A stretch of 64,000 nt of DNA from Candidatus Mycolicibacterium alkanivorans (GCF_022760805.1 NZ_JAIVFL010000001.1:3844001-3908000); one strand, 5' to 3'; positions 25,953-35,313 are shown, numbered from the stretch's first letter. The notes: a model not told the origin generated them from the sequence alone. Made by a program: numbers and translations.

Positions 25953-26435
25953 GTGCCGCTCTACGCCGCCTACGGCTCCAACATGCATCCAGAGCAGATG
26001 CTGGAGCGGGCACCCCACTCCCCGATGGCCGGCACGGGCTGGCTGCACGGCTGGCGCCTGACCTTCGCCGGTGAGGACATCGGCTGGGAGGGCGCGCTGG
26101 CCACCCTTGTCGAAGACCCGGACTCCCGCGTGTTCGTCGTGCTCTACGACATGACGCCGGCCGACGAGGAGACCCTGGACCGCTGGGAAGGGTCCGAGCT
26201 GGGTTTCCACAAGAAGATCCGGTGCCGCATCGAGCGCGAATCCTCGGACACCACAACCGATCCCGTGCTGGCGTGGCTGTACGTGGTGGACGCCTGGGAG
26301 GGTGGCCTACCGTCGGCCCGCTACCTCGGGGTGATGGCCGACGCGGCCGAGATCGCCGGAGCCCCGGCGGAGTATGTACGCGATCTGCGGACCCGTCCGG
26401 CCCGCAACATCGGACCGGGCCACGGCGGCGGCTAG
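25953..26435 (+). CDS. AIG2/gamma-glutamylcyclotransferase-like protein
   Basis: From the GTG at 25953 the protein has 160 residues, the length of Rv3304. It starts with the family signature PLYAAYGSNM and has the central Glu-containing DEETLDRWEGSELGFH segment where the catalytic Glu of the fold is expected. These small enzymes form 5-oxoproline from gamma-glutamyl or related amides; the true substrate here is unknown. The longer upstream frame lacks family similarity. A leaderless promoter is likely. It diverges from lpdA by about 60 bp. Confidence 0.82.
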   Translation: MPLYAAYGSNMHPEQMLERAPHSPMAGTGWLHGWRLTFAGEDIGWEGALATLVEDPDSRVFVVLYDMTPADEETLDRWEGSELGFHKKIRCRIERESSDTTTDPVLAWLYVVDAWEGGLPSARYLGVMADAAEIAGAPAEYVRDLRTRPARNIGPGHGGG

Positions 26436-26446
26436 CTTCTCCTCAC

Positions 26447-26504
26447 GAGCGTGCGTGTCGGCACGCCGACACGCCGTGGCAGCGTGCACTTCACGCACAC
26501 CCAC
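26447..26504 (+). repeat. 58-bp repeat, left copy of an inverted pair
   Basis: Begins GAGCGTGCGTGTCGGC. The first 32 bp match the inverted right copy (27457-27488) at 26 positions, and the tail (CACTTCACGCACACCCAC) aligns at the same offset of 40 bp. Each unit starts with GTGCGTG and ends with a rough inverse, like a tiny palindromic element. The last codons and stop of the minus-strand gene at 26491 fall inside it. Confidence 0.75.
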
Positions 26505-27378
26505 GCGCAACTAGATGGGCATGAATGCGCCCGACCAGCGCACTTGGGTGGCGCCGCACGTCGTCGGCGACGATCGGCACGACGAGCCAACCGAGGTCCT
26601 GCAATGCCGCTAGCTTCTCCCGATCGCGCCGAAGCGCTTCGGCGCCGAGGTGCCATTCACCGCTGTCGTACTCGGCGGCAACCGTGTGTTCCGGCCACGC
26701 GAAGTCGAGCCTGCGCAACCTTCCTCGGGCATCGACAAGCTCGTACTGCAGTACCGGGGTGGGCAGGCCGCCGTCGATCATGACGAGGCGGGCCTCGCTT
26801 TCCATCGGAGACTCGGCTCTGCCGTCGGCGTGCGGAACGAGGTCGCGGACGTTCACGATGCCCCGGCGCCCCTGCTGCGCCGCCACGACTCGCGACAGCC
26901 CGTCGCGGCTGCAACGCCCCGAGCGCAGTGCGGCATCGAGCGTGGCAAGGGCCCTCGGGCGCCGCAATGTGCGAGCCACTTCGACGGCCGTCCACGCCGG
27001 TGTCGTTGTCGGCCGCCCCGACACCGTGATCAGCGGCGCACCGTCACGGCGGTGCACGAAAAGCCCTTCGGCATGCCGCAGCTGATGTCCAGCGGGGTTC
27101 AGCACATGCAAGTCGCTGCCACCCTGGGTGTCGAAACCGTAAGCGCAGGCCGCAGTGTCCATGCAGATGCCGACGACCTCGCCGCAGAGCAAGTCGAGAC
27201 CTCTGAGCCTGCGATCCGAGTCAGCTACACCGAGGCTGTACACCCCACGCCAGATACGTTCTAATGCAGTACATTCCAGCAGCATCTCAAGATGGCGCCG
27301 ACTCACAACGGTAAGGATCTGCCCGGCCGTCGCCACCCCGCCCTGGCTGTCGAAAAGCGCAGTGAGCTCGTCATGCAC
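26491..27378 (-). CDS. AbiEi-like wHTH plus DUF559/Vsr-like nuclease-fold protein
   Basis: From the GTG at 27378 the protein has 295 residues; the frame is open back to 27486, but that part lies partly in the right-hand repeat. Residues about 1-60 resemble the AbiEi antitoxin winged helix (GGVATAGQILTVVSRRHLEM, then IWRGVYSLG). The C-terminal 80 residues resemble DUF559/Vsr-like restriction-fold domains (RRLDFAWPEHTVAAEYD, then REKLAALQDLGW). Many such single-gene proteins occur in actinobacteria, without a proven toxin partner; none is adjacent here. Inverted 58-bp repeats bracket the gene, suggesting movement as a unit. Confidence 0.75.
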   Translation of the reverse strand: MHDELTALFDSQGGVATAGQILTVVSRRHLEMLLECTALERIWRGVYSLGVADSDRRLRGLDLLCGEVVGICMDTAACAYGFDTQGGSDLHVLNPAGHQLRHAEGLFVHRRDGAPLITVSGRPTTTPAWTAVEVARTLRRPRALATLDAALRSGRCSRDGLSRVVAAQQGRRGIVNVRDLVPHADGRAESPMESEARLVMIDGGLPTPVLQYELVDARGRLRRLDFAWPEHTVAAEYDSGEWHLGAEALRRDREKLAALQDLGWLVVPIVADDVRRHPSALVGRIHAHLVARGCA

Positions 27379-27430
27379 GCCGGTGATGCTGCTCGCCCGT
27401 TGAGCGACCGAAAAGTCACCCCTGTGGACG

Positions 27431-27488
27431 ACGAGCGTGCACGAAATGCCCACCCGCACGGTGGGTCGCTGCGCCGACACGCACACTC
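27431..27488 (-). repeat. 58-bp repeat, right copy of an inverted pair
   Basis: Read on the minus strand it begins GAGTGTGCGTGTCGGC and ends CATTTCGTGCACGCTCGT. It mirrors the copy at 26447-26504 on the other side of the AbiEi-like gene, with 26 of the first 32 bases identical and no indels. Confidence 0.75.
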
Positions 27489-27500
27489 ACGGCCGGGGGG

Positions 27501-28460
27501 CTAGGCACGCGACTGGGTGAACTCCCAAGCGGCCGCGACGATCTCGTCGAGAGTCGTGTGGCGGGGCTTCCAGCCCAGCTCGGCGATCGCCTTCTCGCTG
27601 GAGGCGATCAGCACGGCCGGGTCGCCGGCTCGGCGCTCCACGTCGCGCGCGGCGATCGGTTTGCCGACCACCCGTTCGCAGCACGCGATGACCTCGCGCA
27701 CCGAGAAGCCGGTCCCGTTGCCCAGGTTGTAGATCCGGTGCGCGCCCGGCTGCGCGGTCTGCAGCGCCAGCACATGCGCATCGGCGAGGTCGCGGACGTG
27801 GATGTAGTCGCGGATGCACGTCCCGTCCGGGGTCGGCCAGTCGTCGCCGAACACCAGGATCTCCTCGCGCTTGCCGGTGGCCACCTGCAACACCAGCGGA
27901 ATGAGGTGTGTCTCGGTGGCGTGGCGCTCACCCAGACCGGCGTAGGCGCCGGCGACGTTGAAGTAGCGCAAGCTGGTGGCCGCCATGCCGTGCGCGGCGG
28001 CATACGACGTGATCGCGTGGTCGATGGCGAGCTTGGTGGCGCCATAGGCGTTCGTCGGCCGCGTCGGCGCATCCTCAGTGATCGGCACCGACTCCGGCTC
28101 GCCGTAGGTGGCGGCCGTCGAGGAGAACACCAGCCGCGGGGTGCCCGCCGCGCGCATCGCCTCGAGCAGCTGCAGCGTCTTGACGACGTTGCCGTGCCAG
28201 TACAGCTCCGGTGCCACCACCGATTCGCCCACCAGGGACTTGGCCGCGAAATGCAGCACCCCGTCGAAGAACCCGTCACCGAGCAGCTCCGGGGCCGCGT
28301 CGGCCATGTCGGCCTGCACGAACCGCGCGCCCTCGGGCACCGCATCGGCGTTGCCGGTCGACAAGTCGTCGACCACCACCACCTCATGCCCCTCCTCGAG
28401 GAGCACCTTGGCGCACACGCTGCCCACATATCCGGCCCCGCCGGTCACCAACAGTTTCAT
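27501..28460 (-). CDS. galE: UDP-glucose 4-epimerase
   Basis: The 319-residue extended short-chain dehydrogenase interconverts UDP-glucose and UDP-galactose. It has the NAD motif GGAGYVGS at residues 7-14, the catalytic Ser-Thr region [11 protein letters not shown] and the Tyr-x3-Lys pair in NAYGATKLA. Galactose is needed for the arabinogalactan of the mycobacterial wall. The gene begins within the stop of the M20 hydrolase upstream (ATGA overlap), so the three minus-strand genes form one operon. A galE at this place is not part of the M. tuberculosis layout that I recall. Confidence 0.93.
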   Translation of the reverse strand: MKLLVTGGAGYVGSVCAKVLLEEGHEVVVVDDLSTGNADAVPEGARFVQADMADAAPELLGDGFFDGVLHFAAKSLVGESVVAPELYWHGNVVKTLQLLEAMRAAGTPRLVFSSTAATYGEPESVPITEDAPTRPTNAYGATKLAIDHAITSYAAAHGMAATSLRYFNVAGAYAGLGERHATETHLIPLVLQVATGKREEILVFGDDWPTPDGTCIRDYIHVRDLADAHVLALQTAQPGAHRIYNLGNGTGFSVREVIACCERVVGKPIAARDVERRAGDPAVLIASSEKAIAELGWKPRHTTLDEIVAAAWEFTQSRA

Positions 28461-29629
28461 CAGAAGTCCCCCGTCTGGTCGACAACGTTGACCAACACCC
28501 GCACCCCGACCGCCAGCGCACGCTCGTCCAAGTCGAACGTCGGCTGATGCAGATCCAGCTGCGGCCCCTGGCCGCTCCACACACCCAGGCGGGCCATGGC
28601 GCCGGGCACCTGCTCGAGATACCAGGAGAAGTCCTCGCCGCCCCCGGACTGCCGGGTGTCGGCCAGCGCCTCGGGGTTCACGGCCTCGATGGCGTGCGTC
28701 ATGATCTGGGTGGAGCGCTCCTCGTTGACCACCGGCGGAACCCCGCGATGGTACCGCAGCGAATGTTCGATGCCCAGCGGCGCCAACAGGCCCGACACCG
28801 TCTCGCGGACAAGGGCTTCCATCGACACCCAGGTTTCCCTGCTCGCGGTGCGAACGGTGCCCGCGAGGGTGCCGGTCTGCGGAATGGCGTTGGCCGCGAC
28901 GCCGGCGTTGGCCGCACCCCACACCATCACCGTGCTGTGCCGCGGGTCGATCCGCCGCGAGAGCACCCCGGGCAGGCCGGTGATCAACGTGCCCATCCCA
29001 TAGACCAGATCCGAGGTCAGGTGCGGCCGCGAGGTGTGCCCGCCCGGCGAGTGCAGGGTGATTTCGAGCGAGTCCGCCGCCGAAGTAATCGGGCCGGGGA
29101 TGATCGCCACCCGGCCGACCGCCAGCCGAGGATCGCAATGCAGCGCGAAGATCCGCGACACCCCGGTCAGCGCGCCGGCCGCGATCGCGTCGATGGCGCC
29201 GCCGGGCATCAGCTCCTCGGCGGGCTGGAAGAGCAGCCGCACCGCGACCGGAAGTTGGGGCACCGAGGCCAGCGCCGTCGCGGCGCCGAGCAGCATCGCG
29301 GTGTGCGCGTCGTGGCCACAGGCGTGGGCGACGTTGGGCACGGTCGAGCTGTGCGGGGCGCCGGTTCGCTCGGCCATCGGCAGCGCGTCCATGTCGGCGC
29401 GCAACGCGATCCGCGGCGCATGCTCCGGGCCGAAATCGCACGTCAGACCCGTCCCGCCGGGCAGCACCTTGGGGTTGAGCCCCGCCTCGACCAGCCGGTC
29501 GGCGACGAACTGGGTGGTGGCGAACTCCTGGCGACCCAGTTCGGGATGGCGGTGGATGTGGCGGCGCCACTCCACCAGGTCGTCGTAGTGAGCGGCCAGC
29601 CAGGATTCGGCGGTGTCGGCCAGACTCAT
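28460..29629 (-). CDS. amiA1: M20-family amidohydrolase AmiA1
   Basis: The 389-residue protein starts at the ATG at 29629 ([12 protein letters not shown]), overlapping the upstream stop as ATGA. It is an M20D-type metallohydrolase with the metal-binding motif [11 protein letters not shown], the [11 protein letters not shown] segment near the N-terminus and the [10 protein letters not shown] motif near the C-terminus. Family members remove acyl or amide groups from amino acids or peptides. It is the orthologue of Rv3305c. The substrate is unknown. Confidence 0.9.
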   Translation of the reverse strand: MSLADTAESWLAAHYDDLVEWRRHIHRHPELGRQEFATTQFVADRLVEAGLNPKVLPGGTGLTCDFGPEHAPRIALRADMDALPMAERTGAPHSSTVPNVAHACGHDAHTAMLLGAATALASVPQLPVAVRLLFQPAEELMPGGAIDAIAAGALTGVSRIFALHCDPRLAVGRVAIIPGPITSAADSLEITLHSPGGHTSRPHLTSDLVYGMGTLITGLPGVLSRRIDPRHSTVMVWGAANAGVAANAIPQTGTLAGTVRTASRETWVSMEALVRETVSGLLAPLGIEHSLRYHRGVPPVVNEERSTQIMTHAIEAVNPEALADTRQSGGGEDFSWYLEQVPGAMARLGVWSGQGPQLDLHQPTFDLDERALAVGVRVLVNVVDQTGDF

Positions 29630-30804
29630 GGCCGGACCGCCTTGCAATCCAGCACCCGGTCCCGCTCGGCGGTCGTCTCGGCCAGTGCAACGACCGTGCG
29701 CGCCAACATGATTGCGCCCTCGATCACGGCCCGGTCGGCGCTCGGCCCGGCGGCCGCCGCGGCGAAGCCCGGCTGGTGGATTAGCGCCCCCCCGGCGTCG
29801 ATGCCGACGACGGGATGGATGCCGGGAAGCAGTTGCGTGACGTTGCCCATGTCGGTGCTGCCCAGCGGCATGGCGGCCTCCACCTCGGCCGGCACCGGGG
29901 TCCGCCCGAGCCGGATCATCTCGGCGCGGAACACCTCGGCCAGCCAGCTGTCGGGGGTTAGTTCGGCGTACGCCGGAGCCGCCTCGACGATGTCGTAGCG
30001 GCATCCGGTCGCCACCGCGCCCGCCTCGAAGCAGCCACGCATCTTGTCCTCAAGCGCCCGCCGCGAGGCGCTGTCGATGGCCCGCATCGTGTACTGCAGC
30101 CGGGCCCGGCCGGGGATGACGTTGGTGGCAGATCCGCCATCGGTGACGATGCCGTGCGCCATCTGGCCCGGGGCCATCTGCTGACGCAGCAGCCCGATGG
30201 CGACCTGCGCGACGGTCACCGCGTCGGCGGCGTTGACACCCAGGTACGGCGCGACGGCGGCGTGCGACTCGCGACCGGTGTAGGTCACCGTCACTTCGGA
30301 CAGCGACAGCGAGCGCGCGGCGGCGATGTCGATGGGCCCGGGATGGAGCATGACCGCGGCGGCGACGTCGTCGAACACGCCGGCCTCGATCAGCAGGGCC
30401 TTGCCGCCACCGGACTCCTCGGCGGGTGTGCCGATCAGGGCCACCGTCAGCCCGAGGTCGTCGGCGACGTCCGCCAGCGCCAGGGCGGTGCCTACGGCCG
30501 AGGCGGCGATGATGTTGTGTCCGCAGGCGTGCCCGATCCCGGGTAGGGCGTCATATTCGGCGCAGATGCCGATGACCAATGGGCCGGATCCGTAGTCGGC
30601 CCGGAACGCGGTGGACAGCCCGCCGGGCGCCGCACAGACCGCGAACCCGCGCTCGGCCACCAGGGCCTGGGTCTTCGCACAGCTGCGGTGTTCGTTGAAC
30701 GCCAGCTCCGGCTCGGCGTGAATGGAGTGCGAGAGCTCGATCAGATCGCTGCGACGGGCCGCGACGACGTCCTCGGTGCGGGTCGACGCGGTGATCGTTG
30801 GCAT
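29626..30804 (-). CDS. amiB1: M20-family amidohydrolase AmiB1
   Basis: The 392-residue paralogue of the next gene starts at the ATG at 30804 ([13 protein letters not shown]). It has the M20 motifs [18 protein letters not shown] and [13 protein letters not shown]. Rv3306c has almost the same length. The two amidohydrolases overlap by ATGA and may work together or on related N-acyl amino acids. The operon diverges from deoD; the 60-bp space between must hold both promoters. Confidence 0.9.
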   Translation of the reverse strand: MPTITASTRTEDVVAARRSDLIELSHSIHAEPELAFNEHRSCAKTQALVAERGFAVCAAPGGLSTAFRADYGSGPLVIGICAEYDALPGIGHACGHNIIAASAVGTALALADVADDLGLTVALIGTPAEESGGGKALLIEAGVFDDVAAAVMLHPGPIDIAAARSLSLSEVTVTYTGRESHAAVAPYLGVNAADAVTVAQVAIGLLRQQMAPGQMAHGIVTDGGSATNVIPGRARLQYTMRAIDSASRRALEDKMRGCFEAGAVATGCRYDIVEAAPAYAELTPDSWLAEVFRAEMIRLGRTPVPAEVEAAMPLGSTDMGNVTQLLPGIHPVVGIDAGGALIHQPGFAAAAAGPSADRAVIEGAIMLARTVVALAETTAERDRVLDCKAVRP

Positions 30805-30850
30805 CCCGGAAGTATCGCATTCTTCCCCGGACGCATCGTCGTCACGACGA

Positions 30851-30856
30851 TAGGCT
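30851..30856 (+). promoter_or_regulatory. Leaderless -10 box of deoD (TAGGCT)
   Basis: TAGGCT lies 8 bp before the GTG chosen as the deoD start, the same hexamer as before 25953 and 34024. Confidence 0.5.
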
Positions 30857-30864
30857 GCCTGGCT

Positions 30865-31650
30865 GTGGGTCCAGACGCCGAGCACGCGGCATCCGTCATC
30901 GCCGAGCGCACCGGTGTGCCTCGCCACCATGTGGCCATCATCCTCGGCTCGGGCTGGGCTCCGGCAGCCGAGGCGCTGGGCACACCGGCCGCCGAGGTCC
31001 CGATGTCCGGGCTGCCGGGCTTCATCCCCCCATCCGCCCTCGGGCATCGCGGTCGCGTGCTGTCGGTCCCGATCGGCTCGCATAACGTCCTGGTGTTCCT
31101 CGGCCGGATCCACGCCTACGAGGGCCACGAACTGTGTGACGTGGTCCACCCGGTGCGCACGGCGCGCGCAGCTGGCGCCGAGGTCGTGGTCCTGACGAAC
31201 GCGGCGGGCGGCCTTCGATCGGACTACCGGGTCGGCCAGCCGGTGCTGATCAGCGACCACCTGAACCTGACCGCCCGCTCCCCGCTGACCGGTGCGCAGT
31301 TCGTGGACCTGGTCGACGCGTACTCGCCGCGGCTTCGGGCCCTGGCCCGTGAGGTCGACCCCACCCTGGCCGAGGGCGTGTACGCCGGGCTTCCCGGCCC
31401 GCATTACGAGACGCCGGCCGAGATCAGGATGCTGCGCACGCTGGGCGCCGACCTGGTCGGCATGTCGACGGTGCACGAGACGATCGCCGCGCGGGCGGCG
31501 GGCGCCGAAGTGCTCGCAGTGTCGTTGGTGACCAACCTGGCCGCCGGGATGACCGGCGAGCCGCTCAGTCACGCCGAGGTGCTGGCCGCCGGCCGCGCGT
31601 CCGCGACGGCGATGGGTTCGCTGCTGGGGTCGGTGCTGGCCCGCCTCTGA
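30865..31650 (+). CDS. deoD: Purine nucleoside phosphorylase
   Basis: From the GTG at 30865 the protein has 261 residues, near the 268 of Rv3307. It splits purine nucleosides with phosphate to base and (deoxy)ribose-1-phosphate. Visible family motifs are the phosphate loop [45 protein letters not shown] and the substrate loop VTNLAAG. Upstream codons in the frame are not conserved-looking. It stands in a salvage neighbourhood with pmmB, upp, add, deoA and cdd. Confidence 0.93.
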   Translation: MGPDAEHAASVIAERTGVPRHHVAIILGSGWAPAAEALGTPAAEVPMSGLPGFIPPSALGHRGRVLSVPIGSHNVLVFLGRIHAYEGHELCDVVHPVRTARAAGAEVVVLTNAAGGLRSDYRVGQPVLISDHLNLTARSPLTGAQFVDLVDAYSPRLRALAREVDPTLAEGVYAGLPGPHYETPAEIRMLRTLGADLVGMSTVHETIAARAAGAEVLAVSLVTNLAAGMTGEPLSHAEVLAAGRASATAMGSLLGSVLARL

Positions 31651-31662
31651 GTCAGCCGCAGG

Positions 31663-31668
31663 TATAAC
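31663..31668 (+). promoter_or_regulatory. Strong leaderless -10 box (TATAAC) of the Cys-rich micro-ORF
   Basis: TATAAC is the best -10 hexamer seen in the window and ends 6 bp before an ATG at 31675. It lies just after the deoD stop, so pmmB can be transcribed independently. Confidence 0.6.
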
Positions 31669-31674
31669 TTGGTT

Positions 31675-31713
31675 ATGAGCACGCGCGTCTGCAGGTGCCA
31701 GTGCAGTCGCTGA
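31675..31713 (+). CDS. Leaderless Cys-rich leader peptide, 12 aa (candidate attenuator)
   Basis: The micro-ORF encodes MSTRVCRCQCSR, with TGC cysteine codons at 6, 8 and 10, and ends 7 bp before the pmmB ATG. A TATAAC box 6 bp upstream of its ATG makes the transcript leaderless. Mycobacteria are known to use leaderless, cysteine-rich small ORFs as cysteine-responsive attenuators of downstream genes. The features match that class, although the cysteines alternate with other residues instead of being consecutive. pmmB has no Shine-Dalgarno sequence, so its translation may depend on reinitiation after this ORF. The regulatory role is inferred. Confidence 0.6.
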   Translation: MSTRVCRCQCSR

Positions 31714-31720
31714 CCGACCC

Positions 31721-33334
31721 ATGAGGCCCGAGGAATGGATCGCCCACGATCCCGATCCGGTGACCGCTGCCGAGCTGGCCGCACGCGACGCCGACGAACT
31801 GGCCGCGCGGTTCGCACACCCGATGACCTTCGGCACAGCCGGGCTGCGCGGCCCGGTCCGCGGCGGACCCGACTCGATGAACGTGGCGGTGGTGACCCGG
31901 GCCAGCTGGGCGGTGGCCCAGGTGCTCAAGGATCGAGGCCTGGGCGGCTCCACGGTGGTCGTCGGCCGCGATGCCCGGCACGGCTCGGACGCTTTCGCCT
32001 CAGCAACCGCTGAAGTGATTGCCGCGCAGGGCTTTTCGGTGCTCGCCTTCCCGCACCCGGTGCCGACGCCCGTCGTCGCGTTCGCGGTCCGTCACACCGT
32101 CGCGGCCGCCGGCGTGCAGATCACCGCCTCCCACAACCCGGCGAGCGACAACGGCTACAAGGTGTACTTCGACGGCGGCCTGCAGATCATCTCCCCGACC
32201 GACCGCGACATCGAGGCGGCGATGGCCGCCGCTCCGCCGGCTGATGAGATCCCCCGCGAATCTGTCACCGCCACCGGCACCGAACTCGTGGACGCCTACG
32301 TCCAGCGCGCCGCCGCCGTGCGCCGTGGTGCGGGATCTGTTCGGGTGGCGCTGACAGCCATGCACGGCGTCGGCGGTGAGCTGGCGCTGCGCGCGCTGCA
32401 TCTGGCCGGCTTCGCCGACGTGCACACGGTGGCAAGCCAATTCGCGCCCGATCCGGACTTCCCGACCGTGGCCTTCCCCAACCCGGAGGAGCCCGGCGCC
32501 ACCGACGGCCTGCTCGCGCTGGCTGCCCGCGTCGGCGCCGACATCGCCATCGCGCTGGATCCCGATGCCGACCGCTGCGCGGTCGGCATCCCCACCGTCG
32601 CCGGCTGGCGTATGCTCTCCGGTGACGAAACCGGTTGGCTGCTAGGCGATTACATCTTGGCCGCGATGCCAGCCGGGCAGGCCGCCGCCAGCGTGGTGGC
32701 CAGTAGCGTCGTCTCCTCCCAGCTGCTCGCCGCGATCGCGGCCGATCACGGCGCCCGCCACGTGCAGACCCTGACCGGATTCAAGTGGCTGGCCCGTGCC
32801 GATGCCGGAATCCCCGGGGCGAAGCTGGTGTACGCCTACGAGGAGGCAATCGGCCACTGCGTCGACCCGGCCGCCGTGCGTGACAAGGACGGCATCAGCG
32901 CCGCGGTGCTGGCGTGCGACCTGGTGGCTGCCCTTGGGATGCGACGCGATTCGGTGCCGGGGGCCCTCGACGGGCTGGCGTTGCGCCACGGTGTGCACAC
33001 CACGGCGGCGCTGTCACGCCGCGTGGAGGACCCGGGTCAGGCGGCGGCGATGATGGCCCGGCTGCGGGCGCACCCCCCCGTCCAGCTGGCCGGCTTTCCG
33101 GTCACCGCCAGCGACCTGCTCGAGGCACTCGGCCAGCAGCGCACCGACGCGCTGATCCTGGCCGGAGGCGATGAGCAGACCTCGGTGCGGGTGGTGGTGC
33201 GCCCGTCGGGTACCGAGCCGAAAGTCAAGTGCTACACCGAAGTTCGCCGGGCTGTCGCCGGCGAGCTGACCGCGGCGCGCCGCGCCGCCGCCGAGATCCA
33301 GCGAGAACTGCTCGACGCCGCGCGCGGGTGGTAG
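31721..33334 (+). CDS. pmmB: Phosphohexomutase PmmB (phosphomannomutase/phosphoglucomutase family)
   Basis: The 537-residue alpha-D-phosphohexomutase has all four family loops: the phosphoserine loop TASHNPASDNG (Ser137), the metal loop DPDADRCAV, the sugar loop containing YEEAIGH and the phosphate loop RPSGTEPKVK. It is the orthologue of Rv3308. It may interconvert mannose-1/6-phosphates, glucose phosphates or, given the salvage context, pentose phosphates released by DeoD and DeoA. The start lies 7 bp after the Cys-rich micro-ORF. It ends directly against the convergent upp. Confidence 0.92.
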   Translation: MRPEEWIAHDPDPVTAAELAARDADELAARFAHPMTFGTAGLRGPVRGGPDSMNVAVVTRASWAVAQVLKDRGLGGSTVVVGRDARHGSDAFASATAEVIAAQGFSVLAFPHPVPTPVVAFAVRHTVAAAGVQITASHNPASDNGYKVYFDGGLQIISPTDRDIEAAMAAAPPADEIPRESVTATGTELVDAYVQRAAAVRRGAGSVRVALTAMHGVGGELALRALHLAGFADVHTVASQFAPDPDFPTVAFPNPEEPGATDGLLALAARVGADIAIALDPDADRCAVGIPTVAGWRMLSGDETGWLLGDYILAAMPAGQAAASVVASSVVSSQLLAAIAADHGARHVQTLTGFKWLARADAGIPGAKLVYAYEEAIGHCVDPAAVRDKDGISAAVLACDLVAALGMRRDSVPGALDGLALRHGVHTTAALSRRVEDPGQAAAMMARLRAHPPVQLAGFPVTASDLLEALGQQRTDALILAGGDEQTSVRVVVRPSGTEPKVKCYTEVRRAVAGELTAARRAAAEIQRELLDAARGW

Positions 33335-33958
33335 TCAGCGCGGCCCGAACTGACGGTCGCCGGCATCGCCGAGTCCCGGCACGATGTAGGCGATGTCGTT
33401 GAGCCCGTCGTCGATGGCGGCGGTGTAGAGCTTGGCCTCCGGCGCGGCCTTTTCCAGGGCGGCGATCCCCTCGGGTGCGCACACCACACACACCACCGTG
33501 ATTTCTACCGCGCCGCGGCCGTGCAGCAGCCCGATCGTGTAGGCCATCGAGCCGCCGGTGGCCAGCATCGGGTCGAGCACCATCACCGGCTGGGCGCTCA
33601 GGTCGGCGGGCAGCGACTCCAGGTAGGGCGTCGGCTGGTGGGTGGTCTCGTCGCGGACGACACCGACGAAGCCGACCCGCGCCTCGGGAATGAGGGCGTG
33701 CGCCTGGTCCACCATGCCCAGGCCGGCGCGTAGCACGGGCACCAGCAGCGGCGGGCGGGCCAGCCGCGCACCGATGGTGTCGGCCAGCGGAGTGCGCACG
33801 CTGATCTCCTCGCACACCGCGTCACGAGTGGCCTCATAGACCAGCATGTGGGTCAGGTCGCGCAGCGCCGAACGGAACGCGGCGTTGCCGGTGCGCTCGT
33901 CACGCAAGGTGGTCAGCCGTGTGGCGGCCAGCGGGTGGTTGACGACACGCACATCCAT
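33335..33958 (-). CDS. upp: Uracil phosphoribosyltransferase
   Basis: The 207-residue enzyme makes UMP from uracil and PRPP. The PRPP-binding loop [13 protein letters not shown] and the C-terminal uracil-binding [12 protein letters not shown] are intact. It is the orthologue of Rv3309c and lies tail to tail with pmmB with no gap. The sapM phosphatase gene that follows in M. tuberculosis is absent. Confidence 0.95.
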   Translation of the reverse strand: MDVRVVNHPLAATRLTTLRDERTGNAAFRSALRDLTHMLVYEATRDAVCEEISVRTPLADTIGARLARPPLLVPVLRAGLGMVDQAHALIPEARVGFVGVVRDETTHQPTPYLESLPADLSAQPVMVLDPMLATGGSMAYTIGLLHGRGAVEITVVCVVCAPEGIAALEKAAPEAKLYTAAIDDGLNDIAYIVPGLGDAGDRQFGPR

Positions 33959-34010
33959 GCGCAGAGACTGTATGCGGCCTGCTAGTGCAAGGGTGTCCAG
34001 ACGGCGTCGT

Positions 34011-34016
34011 TAGGCT
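34011..34016 (+). promoter_or_regulatory. Leaderless -10 box (TAGGCT)
   Basis: TAGGCT followed by 7 bp and the ATG at 34024, matching the boxes before 25953 and 30865. Confidence 0.5.
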
Positions 34017-34023
34017 GTCCGGC

Positions 34024-35277
34024 ATGGCTGCTGAGCTCGTTCCGGTCCGCTTGGGTGTGACCGCTGGTGACCTGTACACACTGTGGGCCCCGCGCTGGCG
34101 CGACGCCGGCGACGAGTGGGAGGCGTTCCTCGGCAAGGACGACGACCTCTACGCCTTCGAATCGGTGGCCGACCTGGTCGCGTTCGTGCGGACCAACACC
34201 GACAACGACCTGGCCGACCACCCGGCGTGGGAGGCTCTGGCCGCGGCGAATGCGCACAAGCTCGAGCCGCGGGAGAACCGGCATGCCGACCTGATCGCCG
34301 TCGAGGAGCTGCTGGCCGACAAGCCAACCGAGGAGTCGGTGACCACGCTGGCCAACACGCTGGCTGTGGTGTCGTCGATCGGTTCGGTGTGCGAACTGCC
34401 CGCAGTCACCCGCTTCTTCAACGGCAACCCCAACCTCGGCCTGGTGGCCGGCGGCATCGAGCAGTTCACCGGTAAGGCGGGGCTCAAGCGCTGGAGCAAT
34501 ATCGGTGACATCGTGGCGCGGGGCTGGGACGGCGTGCTGGCGGCGATCGACGAGGTGATCTCCACGCCGGACGTCGACGAGCGGGCCTCCAAGCTGGCCG
34601 CCGACGAACTGACCGAACCGTACGAAGAGGAGATCGACGAGGAGGATATCGCCGACTCCGAAGACGGCGACGAGGATTCCGAGTCGGCGGTCGAGGCCGC
34701 CCCGCACGCGGCCGTGGTGCTCGCCAGCGACGAGGACTTCTGGGCCGAGGTCGGAATCGACCCGGTGCGGATCATGACGGCCGGCGGCACGCTGTACACG
34801 CTGCGCTGCTACTTCGACGACCGGCCGATCTTCCTCGGCCGCAACGGCCGCATCAGCGTGTTCGGATCCGAGCGGGCACTGGCCCGGTACCTGGCCGACG
34901 AGCACGACCACGACCTGTCCGACCTGAGTACCTACGACGACATCCGCACCGCGGCCACCGACGGCTCGCTGCGCGTCGAGGTCACCGACGACAACATCTA
35001 CGTGCTGACCGGGCTGTCCGACGACATCTCCGACGGGCCGGACGCCATCGACCGCGATCAGCTCGAGCTGGCCGTGGAGCTGGTTCGCGACGTCGGGGAC
35101 TACTCCGAGGAAGACACCGTCGACCGGCTGCTCGGTGACGACCGTTCGCTGGGCAAGCTGGTCAACTATGTGCTTGAGCCCGACGAGCACCCGCGCCCCG
35201 GCGCCCCGTACGCGGCGGCGGTCAAGGAGTGGGAAGAGCTGGAACGCTTCGTGGAGTCGCGGCTGCGCCGCGAGTGA
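34024..35277 (+). CDS. Rv3311-like conserved mycobacterial protein with duplicated domain
   Basis: The 417-residue acidic protein starts at the ATG at 34024. It is the counterpart of Rv3311, whose function I do not know. Two related segments are visible: residues about 8-70 (VTAGDLYTLWAPRW, FLGKDDDLYAF, ESVADLVAFV) and about 245-310 (MTAGGTLYTLRCYF, FLGRNGRISVF, GSERALARYL). They are separated by a helical stretch and a very acidic linker near 200-225. There is no signal peptide or membrane segment. The duplication suggests an internally repeated binding fold. The coding is uniform and the gene looks intact. Confidence 0.75.
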   Translation: MAAELVPVRLGVTAGDLYTLWAPRWRDAGDEWEAFLGKDDDLYAFESVADLVAFVRTNTDNDLADHPAWEALAAANAHKLEPRENRHADLIAVEELLADKPTEESVTTLANTLAVVSSIGSVCELPAVTRFFNGNPNLGLVAGGIEQFTGKAGLKRWSNIGDIVARGWDGVLAAIDEVISTPDVDERASKLAADELTEPYEEEIDEEDIADSEDGDEDSESAVEAAPHAAVVLASDEDFWAEVGIDPVRIMTAGGTLYTLRCYFDDRPIFLGRNGRISVFGSERALARYLADEHDHDLSDLSTYDDIRTAATDGSLRVEVTDDNIYVLTGLSDDISDGPDAIDRDQLELAVELVRDVGDYSEEDTVDRLLGDDRSLGKLVNYVLEPDEHPRPGAPYAAAVKEWEELERFVESRLRRE

Positions 35278-35313
35278 CGATGAGTTGAGTCCGGCCGAGC
35301 AGTCAGTACCGGC

